DNA of 64,000 nt. It comes from Pelosinus fermentans DSM 17108 (lineage in GTDB: Bacteria; Bacillota; Negativicutes; DSM-13327). Position 1 is the stretch's first letter, and each line of letters opens with the position of its first letter. The DNA lies in the NCBI RefSeq assembly GCF_000271485.2, contig NZ_AKVN02000001.1, positions 4,055,501 to 4,119,500 on the forward strand. The letters run 5' to 3'. Made by a program: the position numbers and the translations under genes. Under the pieces are notes generated by a model. That model was given only the letters and a program-made list of their open reading frames with translations, made no database searches and had not been told where the DNA came from. Positions 34,210-42,308 of this stretch are shown here, one piece after another.

Positions 34210-34458
34210 ATGGCCCCAGATCACACATTGGATGAGCAAGAGCCAAAACATCAGCGACGTGTTCGCTATAAAGGCACTCACCCTAAGAATTTTAAAGAAA
34301 AATACAAGGAACTGCAGCCAGAGCAATATGCTGATGATGTGGCAAAGATTATTCAGAAGGGCAATACTCCTGCCGGTATGCATATTTCAATTTGCGTTAA
34401 AGAAATATTGGAATTCCTGCAAATTAATCGAGTAAGAGGCTACCCATTAGTTGAGTAG
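34210..34458 (+). pseudogene. RsmH-like methyltransferase, N-terminal fragment cut by a group II intron
   Basis: The first 72 codons (MAPDHTLDEQEPKHQRRVRYKGTHPKNFKEKYKELQPEQYAD..., then PAGMHISICVKEILEFLQI) match the start of the RsmH-like 16S rRNA methyltransferase paralogue found in Firmicutes. Continuation should be PGxTGLDATLGYGGHT, the SAM-binding loop, but the frame enters the 3' end of the intron at about 34432 and stops at 34458. A C-terminal remnant of such a gene is at 39752-39886 on the same strand. GAGGG precedes the ATG. Confidence 0.75.
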
Positions 34459-36339
34459 CCGACTTCTCACACCACCGTACGTACCGTTCGGTATACGGCG
34501 GTTCAACAGAATTAGTGTACTAGTGAATACCTTTCACTTATGGTGATGAAGCCGATTTTCCTGAGGTATTCATTGGTTAACGTCCGAGAAAGGATTGGGC
34601 TATTGGCTGTGTGCCAGTAGCTCTTTCTTGTATTGGCGTATTCCCACGCTTTGCGGTTATCTATGCCATGAGCAACAAGATTATCGTGCTTCGTCCCAAT
34701 TTTCTTCCATTGCTTCCACAAGCACATTCGAATCCTTCTTCTCAGCCATTCATCCAATGCTTTAGCTAGGGTTTTCATATCAGCCATTCCAAAGTAGTTC
34801 ATCCAGCCCACAATGCACTGCCGGAGCTTTTCCGCTCTTTGCTCCATGCTCATAGCATTGCTTCGTCCTGTTATTTCCTTCAGCTTTTGCTTGAATTTCT
34901 TTACAGGCTTAGGGTGAACTCTAATTCCTAATCCACCTTTTTTGTGATAGAACGAAAAACCTAGAAATTTCAGCTTCCACGGCCTGTCTACTGTACTCTT
35001 TTCTTGATTGACTTTGAGCCTTAATTTTTGCTCAAGAAATCGCGTGATACTTGCCATGACCCGTTCTGCCGCTTTCCGGCTTTTGACGTAAATATTCTGA
35101 TCATCAGCATAACGACAGAATTTTAAGCCCCGTCTCGTGAGTTCAGTGTCCAGTTCATTCAGCATGACGTTACTCAGAAGTGGAGAAAGATTGCCCCCTT
35201 GAGGACAGCCTTCCTCGCTCTCCTGTACCACGCCATTTATCATGACTCCTGATTTCAGATATTTGCGTATCAGCGACAGCACTCGGCTATCTTCGATGGT
35301 TTCTGAAAGCAAGCGCATGAGTTTATCGTGATTTACGGTATCAAAATACTTTGCCAAGTCGATATCAACTGTCCAGGTGTATCCTGCCTCGATATATTCC
35401 TTGCATTTTACTACCGCTTGTTTTGCACTTCTGCCGGGTCTAAACCCGTAGCTATTTGCCGAAAACTGCATTTCATAGATTGGGGTTAATATTTGAGCTA
35501 TAGCTTGTTGTATCACTCTGTCAACTACAGTAGGTATACCAAGTAGCCTTTTCCCCCCGTCCGGTTTCGGTATTTCTATCCGTCTGACCGGCTCGGGCTT
35601 ATAGGTCCCTTCTAGTATGGATTGCCTGAGTTGGTTGCCGTTTTGTTTCAGGAATTGTAAAAGTTCATTTACTGTCATTCCGTCGACTCCATGGCTTCCT
35701 TTGTTACCCTTCACTCGCTTATAAGCAAGATTCATGTTATCTCGGTGAAGGATTTTCTCCAGCAATCCACCGGCGTATTCATTGTCACCGTTTCTTCCTC
35801 TTTCGGGCATGGGAGAAATGCTCGGCACTCCTACATTACCTCTGAGTTCCACTCTTGTCTCCTGTAGGCAGCCTTCTTTGTGAAGTTGTCTGCTTTCTAC
35901 GCATTTCTTCGTACCTTTCAAAATTCGGAAACCTCCTATTGTTCGGTCCTTCCCAGAGCGTATATAGCCGCTCTGGTAGTATGACCTCTGCTGACTTCTG
36001 ACAGCTCAGTCGTACATTACTGCACGGGTTGCCGTTTTCAAATTCATATCCACAGCTTGACTGTCAGATCTCCCCAGGTAAGAACGCTTACTTTCACTCC
36101 ACCTATCTGCTACATTTACATCGCCCGCTTCGGATAGTTTAGGGCTTCGTTTTGTGCGGCAAACTCACCCAGCTGACATATGCCTTGTATGTAGTTCGTC
36201 TTCCTCAGACCGGAGTTTTGCCGCCGACTTCCTTCAGATTCCACCTCGCGATGGACACCCTTGTCTTAGGCTAACGGTTGGCACTATCAACCCCCGTATT
36301 GGACTTTCACCAACTAGTAAGCGCCCATGCTGGGCACAC
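34432..36339 (-). mobile_element. group II intron
   Basis: On the minus strand the 5' end is GTGTGCCCAGCATGGGCGC at 36339, the usual start of bacterial group II introns. Domain V is GAACCGCC...GGTGGTGTGAGA (about 34503-34467) and domain VI the stem GGCTACTC...GGGTAGCC; the 3' end is probably CTCTTAC at 34432. The intron encodes a maturase (34512-35921). It is opposite in direction to the broken rsmH-like gene, so splicing could not restore that gene. A hairpin (36348-36374) stands nine bases before the 5' end. Exact ends are inferred. Confidence 0.85.
34512..35921 (-). CDS. ltrA: group II intron reverse transcriptase/maturase
   Basis: TTG start at 35921 with AGGAGG ten bases before; 469 residues. 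Reverse transcriptase motifs: SHGVDGMTVNELL, IPKPDGGKRLLGIPTV, NSYGFRPGRSA, and the catalytic YADD in FCRYADDQNIY. The X/maturase region includes GWMNYFGMADMKTLAKALDEWLRRRIRM, ending with NSPILSRTLTNEYLRKIGF. There is no HNH endonuclease domain, so mobility would need a nicked or single-stranded target. The frame is intact. Confidence 0.95.
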   Translation of the reverse strand: MKGTKKCVESRQLHKEGCLQETRVELRGNVGVPSISPMPERGRNGDNEYAGGLLEKILHRDNMNLAYKRVKGNKGSHGVDGMTVNELLQFLKQNGNQLRQSILEGTYKPEPVRRIEIPKPDGGKRLLGIPTVVDRVIQQAIAQILTPIYEMQFSANSYGFRPGRSAKQAVVKCKEYIEAGYTWTVDIDLAKYFDTVNHDKLMRLLSETIEDSRVLSLIRKYLKSGVMINGVVQESEEGCPQGGNLSPLLSNVMLNELDTELTRRGLKFCRYADDQNIYVKSRKAAERVMASITRFLEQKLRLKVNQEKSTVDRPWKLKFLGFSFYHKKGGLGIRVHPKPVKKFKQKLKEITGRSNAMSMEQRAEKLRQCIVGWMNYFGMADMKTLAKALDEWLRRRIRMCLWKQWKKIGTKHDNLVAHGIDNRKAWEYANTRKSYWHTANSPILSRTLTNEYLRKIGFITISERYSLVH

Positions 36340-36347
36340 CACCAGGA

Positions 36348-36374
36348 GGGACAAGGGGACAGGTCCCTTGTCCC
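36348..36374. repeat. REP-like family B hairpin beside the intron
   Basis: GGGACAAGGG and CCCTTGTCCC around GACAGGT. It shares GGGGACAGGT with 37135-37228. It ends nine bases before the intron's 5' end. Confidence 0.65.
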
Positions 36375-36385
36375 ATTTATAATAG

Positions 36386-36691
36386 CTATTGTTGTTTTCC
36401 TTCTAAAGCTGCAATTTTTGCCTTCATGGTTTCTAAATCCTGTTGTAACATATTAATACTTTCTTGCAGGTCTTGAACTTGCGTAGTTGAGGAACTGTCC
36501 GATCCTGTTGATGGAGGATTAGACGATACGATCGCTTGTATTAGCACGATGTTTTGCCCCACTGCTTCCACAAAGTTCCCCAAAATATTTAGTTGGTCTT
36601 CGTTAAGCTTATCAGATAATATTATCGCTAGTAAAGCTGCGAGCAGCACCTGCTGCTCAGAGTCAAGAGAAAAGAGAATTGATTCTTCCAT
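36386..36691 (-). CDS. unknown small protein with C-terminal coiled coil
   Basis: ATG 36691 lies seven bases after AGGTGG; 101 residues. The N-terminal half is a helical, hydrophobic stretch (ILFSLDSEQQVLLAALLAIILSDKLNEDQLNILGNFVEAVGQNIVLI), then a Ser/Pro linker, then a heptad coiled coil (LQESINMLQQDLETMKAKIAALEG). There is no signal peptide. It lies directly beside the intron and is probably host-derived. Function unknown. Confidence 0.65.
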   Translation of the reverse strand: MEESILFSLDSEQQVLLAALLAIILSDKLNEDQLNILGNFVEAVGQNIVLIQAIVSSNPPSTGSDSSSTTQVQDLQESINMLQQDLETMKAKIAALEGKQQ

Positions 36692-36815
36692 GGGCAACCC
36701 ACCTGAAACATTTTATAAACTATATGATGACACTAAGCAATGGAGAACTACATAAAAAACGGTATAGCAAATAAACTTTTCCTAAAGCGAATGTTTATTA
36801 AGAAAAGTCAGGATC

Positions 36816-36899
36816 TTACCGCCTTGATGGTTCCCAGGACAATGCCTGCATGATAAATCGTATGGAGTCAGAAAACCCTTGCCGATAGCTAACGGTCAT
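36816..36899 (-). pseudogene. duplicate 3' fragment of the 97-residue DUF6809-like gene
   Basis: Reads MTVSYRQGFSDSIRFIM... to SWEPSRR stop, differing by one residue from the end of the gene at 29167-29460; DNA identity is about 90 percent. The first 70 codons are missing. It marks a duplication across the intervening 7.6 kb. Confidence 0.8.
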
Positions 36900-36911
36900 A
36901 CCTGTCCCTAC

Positions 36912-37094
36912 CTAGCAAGACATAAAGGAGCAACGACACATTTCCCTCGCCATCTCAACTAACGTGTCCGAAATTGGCATGCACATTTCCTCCTCAACAC
37001 CACAGCGTGGACAATATTTGAATGAAATCGGCGCACGCCCGTATGTGCCGTCTAGACTGCGTCCGCACACGTTGCATCGAGTATTGAATGACAT
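36912..37094 (-). CDS. small zinc-ribbon protein
   Basis: ATG 37094 is behind GGAGGAAGCAGCT; 60 residues. CNVCG and CPRCG, 22 residues apart, form a treble-clef-like zinc site. Three further Cys (EMCMP, MCRCSF, MSC) follow. It may be a nucleic-acid or protein-binding adaptor. Function unknown; flanked by duplicated and REP sequence. Confidence 0.6.
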   Translation of the reverse strand: MSFNTRCNVCGRSLDGTYGRAPISFKYCPRCGVEEEMCMPISDTLVEMAREMCRCSFMSC

Positions 37095-37134
37095 AGCTGC
37101 TTCCTCCAAAAATAACCTTGTACCTTCTCGGGCA

Positions 37135-37228
37135 TGTCAAGGGGACAGGTACTTCGAACATAAATGCCTTCCTTACCTATACATTTTATCTTTTGTTTAC
37201 TTCTGTCAATGAACCTGTCCCCTTGACA
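37135..37228. repeat. REPIN-like pair, family B
   Basis: TGTCAAGGGGACAGGT (37135-37150) and its exact reverse complement (37213-37228) flank 62 bases. Relatives lie at 33817-33840, 36348-36374 and about 42280-42295. Confidence 0.75.
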
Positions 37229-37255
37229 CTTTAGCCCCTATTTGGAAAATAGTTA

Positions 37256-37741
37256 TTATCTTTTAGCGTTGACGTATTCAATGGCTTCCTTGCCAGTTAT
37301 GTGCTCAACGTCAATTGCAATAATATACGATTGCGTACATCCGGCTATTTCCTTATATCTGGCTTCTTCAGGTTGATCTCCTGAATACTTTTCAACTAAA
37401 GTTGCAAAAGCTTCTAGCCATTCATCACCTTCTACAATTCTTGCTTTACCAAAAGCAAGAACGCTACGGAAATAAGTAGTATATTTTTCACTTACTATCG
37501 CATCTTCATCTATTACTGAAAAAGATACCTTTGAGTTCTTCGTAATAGCATCGATTTTATGTCCAGCTTTTGCTGAATGAAAATAGATTTTGTCATTGAA
37601 ATAGACATAGCTAAGTGGAACTGCGTAGGGATACTCTTCATCGCCCAAGCACGCCAGGACACCATTTGTACATCTGTCCATTACAGCTACGGTGTCTTCC
37701 TTTGATAATAATTGCTTACTTCTTCTCATTTCTCTAAACAT
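37256..37741 (-). CDS. pyridoxamine-5'-phosphate-oxidase-fold flavoprotein (NimA-like)
   Basis: 161 residues starting MFREMRRSKQLLSKEDTVAVMDRCTNGVLACLGDEEYPYAVPLSYVYFNDKIYFHSAKAGHKIDAI. This is the pattern of small FMN-binding split-barrel proteins, including the nitroimidazole-resistance NimA group and Class III 'FMN-binding' proteins; the His in FHSAKAGHK lies where the NimA cofactor binds. Function is likely flavin-dependent reduction or detoxification. It is downstream of the SMR pair on the same strand and may share their transcript. Confidence 0.83.
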   Translation of the reverse strand: MFREMRRSKQLLSKEDTVAVMDRCTNGVLACLGDEEYPYAVPLSYVYFNDKIYFHSAKAGHKIDAITKNSKVSFSVIDEDAIVSEKYTTYFRSVLAFGKARIVEGDEWLEAFATLVEKYSGDQPEEARYKEIAGCTQSYIIAIDVEHITGKEAIEYVNAKR

Positions 37742-37787
37742 TAGTTATTTCCTCGCTTTCATCACATATTCCAGAATTATATTTTTG

Positions 37788-38102
37788 TTATCCAATCAGC
37801 TTTAAACCAACGGCAGAGCCAAGCACAACGGTGATAGAAATAATCCTTGATAAATTCCGCGGTTCATCATATATGAGCATCCCCAATATTGTTCCTCCTG
37901 AAGCCCCAATTCCTGTCCACACTGCATAGGCTGTTCCCATAGGCAAGGTTTGCATAGCAAGCGTCAGAAAGATAAAGCTTAGACCAAAGCCGGTGAGCAG
38001 CAAGGTAAGCGCCTTCCAGTCACGGTCTTTGTGCAATTTGTTAATCATTGCAACCCCCACCATTTCGAAAATGCCTGCTACTATTAGGAAGAACCAGTCC
38101 AT
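37788..38102 (-). CDS. SMR-family exporter subunit (guanidinium exporter pair)
   Basis: 104 residues, four helices, conserved membrane Glu13 (AGIFEMVGV) and GTAYAVWTGIGASGG. CAGGAGGTG precedes the ATG, which lies two bases after the previous gene's stop. Paired SMR genes behind a ykkC riboswitch (YkkC/YkkD, Gdx) form heterodimers that expel guanidinium by proton exchange. Confidence 0.9.
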   Translation of the reverse strand: MDWFFLIVAGIFEMVGVAMINKLHKDRDWKALTLLLTGFGLSFIFLTLAMQTLPMGTAYAVWTGIGASGGTILGMLIYDEPRNLSRIISITVVLGSAVGLKLIG

Positions 38103-38103
38103 A

Positions 38104-38439
38104 TCATAACACCTCCTGCCTCTTCTGATTGTTTAACAGCTTGAGGCTGACAACTCCACTAAGCAGTGATGCAATTAAGGCGAGTTTAGCAGGTATGACA
38201 GGTGCATCGAACCATAGAAATTCCGCCAAGACGATTCCTGCTGTACCAAGCCCGACGAAAACGGCATATACGGTTCCAACGGCAATATCATGCCCAGCCA
38301 TAACCATCAAGTAAAAGCTGATGATTATGGCAATCACTGTCCCTCCCCATTCCAAGAAGCCCTCCGCGTGCTTCATTCCAATCACCCAGCACACTTCAAA
38401 AAGGGCGGCAATAACAACGGATACCCAGGTATTGCTCAT
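38104..38439 (-). CDS. SMR-family exporter subunit (guanidinium exporter pair)
   Basis: 111 residues, four helices; conserved Glu15 in AALFEVCWVIGMKHAEGF, close to the SugE/Gdx form. GAGGAGG lies just upstream, and about 75 bases further up is the guanidine-I riboswitch. It is the first gene of the pair. Confidence 0.9.
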   Translation of the reverse strand: MSNTWVSVVIAALFEVCWVIGMKHAEGFLEWGGTVIAIIISFYLMVMAGHDIAVGTVYAVFVGLGTAGIVLAEFLWFDAPVIPAKLALIASLLSGVVSLKLLNNQKRQEVL

Positions 38440-38476
38440 ATCTGTCCCTCCTCATTTAAGTATTAGTAGAAATAAT

Positions 38477-38526
38477 AAAACCCGGGAAAATAAGCTGCAC
38501 TATTGCAGCTATTCTCCCGGGTTTTT
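38477..38526 (-). terminator. terminator controlled by the guanidine riboswitch
   Basis: AAAACCCGGGA...GCTGCA / TGCAGC...TCCCGGGTTTT and a T-rich tail. Its left arm overlaps the aptamer's ACCCGGGAGA, so ligand binding should prevent termination. Confidence 0.85.
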
Positions 38527-38598
38527 ATCCCTCCGTGAACAGTCACTCGTAGACTGCCGTTTTCTCTCGGACCAGACCAGCGAACTGCGGAACCCTAG
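38513..38598 (-). promoter_or_regulatory. guanidine-I (ykkC) riboswitch
   Basis: On the minus strand: CTAGGGTTCCGCAG, then CTGGTCCGAGAGA, then CACGGAGGGATAAAAACCCGGGAGA. These are the conserved blocks of the ykkC aptamer in correct order. It feeds a terminator ahead of two SMR exporters, the classical target. Confidence 0.93.
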
Positions 38599-38726
38599 AA
38601 AACTCATTGAATAACATTATATACAATTACTTCGAGTTGTCAAGAATTCCTGCAGAAATAGTGTGTTTAACTTTTGTGATCATGTCATTTTTGAAAGGTT
38701 GAATATTTAGGCATCCATGACTGTCA

Positions 38727-39587
38727 CTAACGTTCTAATATACGATAAATCGCTTTTGCTACACCATGTTCCGCATTACTTGCCGTAATATATTTCGCCA
38801 CCTCTTTAATTTCTGGTATTGCATTTTCCATAGCAAATGAATTGGGAAACTCTACAAACATAGAATAATCATTAAGCCCATCGCCTAAAATAGCTACTTC
38901 GTCTTTATTTATACCCTTTCTTGCTGCAGCTTTTGCTAATATCCGTCCTTTGGTTGCATACCTATCATTAATTTCAATATTCGTTGTAAAACTGGACGAT
39001 ACCGCTATTCCTCCCAATTTATTTAATTTTTCCCATGATCCCTTTAATTCATCAGCTGAATCTGCAAAAGAAATGAATTTGCCTACTTCTACATTGCTTT
39101 TCAAAAATCCATCTATATTCGTTATGTATTTCATTTTAACAAAATGGGGGTGATTTAACGCATTTCGATAAATTTCATTTGGATCTGTAATATGCGGCCG
39201 GAAGATCTTTGATCGTTTAACCATACTATCTAATATTTCTTCCTTTGTATTTGTTGTATAATATCCATCATTTGTATATATTTCAACTGCTAAATTGTAC
39301 TCAGATAGTATGCTTATAATTTCAGCTATCAAACTCTTATCAATATAAATTCCTTCAACGATTCTACCAGCAATATCCCGATACTCTCCCCCATTCAAAA
39401 CCAGACATTCACATGTTAACCCATATTCATCTAAGAATGGCTTAACGTCCTCATAAGCTCTGCCAGTTGCAATAGCAAACTTTATTCCTTTTTTTTGCGC
39501 TGTGTGAATCGCTTCTATATTTTCCTGCGAAATTTTCTGGTTAAATATGAGCGTTCCGTCCATGTCAGATGCAATTAACTTTATCAT
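38727..39587 (-). CDS. Cof-type HAD-IIB phosphatase
   Basis: 286 residues: HAD motif I DMDGTLIF (nucleophile Asp9), motif II near IATGRAYEDV, and motif IV AILGDGLNDYSMF. The large C2 cap is that of the Cof/YidA subfamily, which removes phosphate from sugar phosphates, PLP or FMN. GGAG lies before the ATG. Single gene; substrate unknown. Confidence 0.9.
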   Translation of the reverse strand: MIKLIASDMDGTLIFNQKISQENIEAIHTAQKKGIKFAIATGRAYEDVKPFLDEYGLTCECLVLNGGEYRDIAGRIVEGIYIDKSLIAEIISILSEYNLAVEIYTNDGYYTTNTKEEILDSMVKRSKIFRPHITDPNEIYRNALNHPHFVKMKYITNIDGFLKSNVEVGKFISFADSADELKGSWEKLNKLGGIAVSSSFTTNIEINDRYATKGRILAKAAARKGINKDEVAILGDGLNDYSMFVEFPNSFAMENAIPEIKEVAKYITASNAEHGVAKAIYRILER

Positions 39588-39751
39588 TTAAAATTCTCCA
39601 ATGTCTATTTTTTTTTGTTTCTTTAGAAAGCTTTTTTATCGTTTTCAGGAGTCCATGCCATATCTTTTAGTAAAATCGCAAGGACGATTCCGACGAGTTC
39701 GATCCAATATTAAATCTATTATCATCACTCTATCTTTGTAATATTTCCTAT

Positions 39752-39886
39752 AAACACCAAAAAATCCTGCAACGAACCTTTCAAGCGTTGCGAATTGATG
39801 TCAATAAGGAGTTTGAAGTGTTAGATGAATGCCATATCAATAGTCGTGTTTGTTCTGCTAAATTGCGTTGGGCAATCAAATTATAA
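39752..39886 (+). pseudogene. C-terminal remnant of an RsmH-like methyltransferase
   Basis: In frame: KHQKILQRTFQALRIDVNKE, FEVLDE, then CHINSRVCSAKLRWAIKL and stop. RTFQALRIDVN.EFEVL and SR..S.K.RWAIK are two separate conserved blocks of this protein; the roughly 50 residues normally between them are deleted. No start or upstream frame remains. It is probably the far end of the gene broken at 34210. The rest of 39588-40190 contains no gene; a weak hairpin (AAGTCCTGAACC / GGTCCAGGATTTTTTT) lies near 39987-40035. Confidence 0.7.
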
Positions 39887-40190
39887 AGTACAATTACCGC
39901 ACAACATCCTCGATTCTAGTTTTCCTTGCGTTATAAGATGATGGTTCTGGTAATGTGGTTATGCTTTTTATTATTTATATATTTGCAATAAAAAGTCCTG
40001 AACCCTCGAATTTTTCTAAGGTCCAGGATTTTTTTCGCCGTTATAAGTGATATGGTTCTGCGTAACATCCCTAACGGCGAATTTGAAGTGATTGTCATGT
40101 ATAGAGCATCTCACCCCTGATGAGTGATATGCCGAATTCACTGATAAGCCGGAATAGCCTTCCACTGGATTGGAGAGAACTATGTATTAT

Positions 40191-41030
40191 TCATTTAGTT
40201 GTATATGAATATATTTTTTGTTTAAGCTTTTCTGCTGTAGAAGGTGAGGCCGTATAAATCATTAATTTCAAATCAGGACAGTCTGATACCTGCAAATTCA
40301 CATGATCAAACTCCAATTCTCCAATTCGGGGATCATTGCATAATTTGTGACAGTCCGTAACAGTTTTAACTTCATAGCGAGGCCACCATGAACTAAATAA
40401 TTCACTTTCTTGCATGAATTTCTCAATCATTTTATTTAACCTCGCATCTTGAGGGTACCGGGCACAATCTGCCCTGAATCTAGCAATCATGATTTTAGCC
40501 CGTTCCTCCCAATCTGAGTCCATCTCTTTTCTGAATGGACCTATCAAAAAATGATGCACTAGGTTTGGTTTTGGATTTATGCCCGCAGAATATGGAGGGA
40601 ATCGAAATACAAATTCTGCTGCCCGATTCCATAATAGTACATCCCAGTATTTACCTATTATATATGCAGGATGAGATTCCAATGCGAAAACAGTTCTTTC
40701 CAATCCTTTACTAATTGCTTTATAAATTTCTGATTCTTCCATTTCATCTGATTTCGATAATAAAAAAAGATATCTGCGTTCATCATCAGATAATCGTAAT
40801 GCAGTAGCCAAACTTTCCAATACTTGATGAGAAGGGTGTACGTCTTTTCCTTGTTCTATCGATGTGTACCAAGAAACACCGACATTGGCAAGATGAGCGA
40901 CCTCTTCTCGACGAAGTCCAGGTGTGCGGCGGCGCCCATAGGAGGGCAATCCAACCTGCTCTGGTGTAAGGCGTTCCCTGGTTGCACGCAAAAATTCACC
41001 AAGCGACTGTTGTACTGGAATCTTTTTCAT
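40191..41030 (-). CDS. XRE-type regulator with MmyB-like ligand domain
   Basis: 279 residues. The HTH (LGEFLRATRERLTPEQVGLP...TPGLRREEVAHLANVGVSWYTSIEQGKDV) and the PAS-like C-terminal domain (YIIGKYWDVLLWNRAAEFVF; HHFLIGPFRKEM; RFRADCARYPQD) define the MmyB-type family, in which the C-terminal pocket holds a fatty-acid-like ligand. It faces a divergent SDR gene 140 bases away, which these regulators typically control. Confidence 0.9.
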   Translation of the reverse strand: MKKIPVQQSLGEFLRATRERLTPEQVGLPSYGRRRTPGLRREEVAHLANVGVSWYTSIEQGKDVHPSHQVLESLATALRLSDDERRYLFLLSKSDEMEESEIYKAISKGLERTVFALESHPAYIIGKYWDVLLWNRAAEFVFRFPPYSAGINPKPNLVHHFLIGPFRKEMDSDWEERAKIMIARFRADCARYPQDARLNKMIEKFMQESELFSSWWPRYEVKTVTDCHKLCNDPRIGELEFDHVNLQVSDCPDLKLMIYTASPSTAEKLKQKIYSYTTK

Positions 41031-41170
41031 TTATTTTCCTCGCATCTATCCTACTACTCTCAATCGTAGGATAACCACAATGTGGTTGAAATATTTTAAC
41101 CCTGTTATATTAGTAATATAACATAAAAATAACTGATAAACAAAATTATCTAGATTGGAGTGATTGATTT

Positions 41171-42025
41171 ATGAAGATATTTGTAACAGGGGCAACAGGC
41201 AAGGTTGGAAGTCGTTTCGTACCATATTTACTGAAGCAAGGCCATGCCATTCGTATTCTTGTAAGAAATGCTGAGCGCGCATCCGCGTTGAAAGAAGAAG
41301 GGGCAGAAGTAGTCTTGGGTGATCTTTTGGACAATCAGAATCTCACGGAAGCCATACGGGGTGTTGATGCTGTGGTGCATACAGCCGCTCAATTCCGCGG
41401 TGGTGTTAGTGAAGAAATAGCTCGAGCAGTGAATCTGGATGCAACGATTACATTAGCAAAAGCAGCGTTGGAAGCAGGTGTCACAAGATTTGTTTTTACC
41501 AGCACCAGTAATGTATATCGTGACATGAATGTAAACAGACCATGCAGAGAAGACGATATTCTTATCCCAGCTAAAGAGATCTATCCCAAAACAAAAATTG
41601 CTGCCGAAGAAGCTTTACTAAAATTATATCGTGAACAAGGACTAGATCTTCGTATTATGAGACTAGCATTTGTTTACGGTGATCGTGATCCACACATTGA
41701 AGAGATTTTGCCTTATATGATTAACTGGAACCCGTTAAAGCAACAATCTATGGTGCATCATGAAGATGTCAGTCAAGCACTACTGCTTGCTGCTAGTACA
41801 CCCAGTGTTGGCGGTCGCATATACAACGTTGGAGATGATAATCCTATTACTATAGGTGAATTATATAAGCTACACGGGGAACCAAAGCAGGTACCTACTA
41901 AAGATGGGTGGCTTATGTCTAACCTATGGGAATTGACAGTAGATACAGAGCGTATTAAAAACGAACTAAATTTCCACCCCAAATATCCTTCTATTTATAC
42001 CGCTAGAGATATGGGAGCCTTGTAA
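41171..42025 (+). CDS. extended short-chain dehydrogenase (NAD-dependent epimerase/dehydratase)
   Basis: 284 residues behind TTGGAG. NAD motif VTGATGKVGSRFV, acidic GDLLD, VVHTAAQF, and catalytic YPKTK (YxxxK). C-terminal substrate domain is present. The substrate cannot be inferred. Probably controlled by the divergent MmyB-like regulator. Confidence 0.87.
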   Translation: MKIFVTGATGKVGSRFVPYLLKQGHAIRILVRNAERASALKEEGAEVVLGDLLDNQNLTEAIRGVDAVVHTAAQFRGGVSEEIARAVNLDATITLAKAALEAGVTRFVFTSTSNVYRDMNVNRPCREDDILIPAKEIYPKTKIAAEEALLKLYREQGLDLRIMRLAFVYGDRDPHIEEILPYMINWNPLKQQSMVHHEDVSQALLLAASTPSVGGRIYNVGDDNPITIGELYKLHGEPKQVPTKDGWLMSNLWELTVDTERIKNELNFHPKYPSIYTARDMGAL

Positions 42026-42060
42026 TTTACAAAAAGTGTATATTAAAAAGGTATGCAAGA

Positions 42061-42201
42061 TTGACTATTTCGGGAAGTTTTACGGAATTTAAGAATGTCA
42101 TCAAAGGTATGAACATTGCCAAAGCACACGTGAAACTCACTGGGACGGGTTCTCTCAAACCAAATTCTGTTACGTTCTATGCGAATAAAATTACCATATA
42201 A
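42061..42201 (+). pseudogene. C-terminal remnant of an unknown gene
   Basis: A 46-codon in-frame stretch (LTISGSFTEFKNVIKGMNIA...HVKLTGTGSLKPNSVTFYANKITI) ends in TAA. It has beta-strand character and sound codon use, but no start codon with a ribosome site. It may be the tail of a deleted gene, or a short gene from TTG 42061. Unrecognised. Confidence 0.35.
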
Positions 42202-42204
42202 ACA

Positions 42205-42244
42205 CAAAAATTCCTGCAAATATCAATCAAAACATTTGCAGGAA
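42205..42244 (-). terminator. terminator of the helicase gene
   Basis: TTCCTGCAAAT (42211-42221) and ATTTGCAGGAA (42234-42244); on the minus strand it is followed by TTTTTGTG. Confidence 0.75.
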
Positions 42245-42308
42245 CTCTCCAATCAAACTTCTGAATGACATATCGCAACTCTAGGGGACTGTTCGAAGTT
42301 TGAATCCT

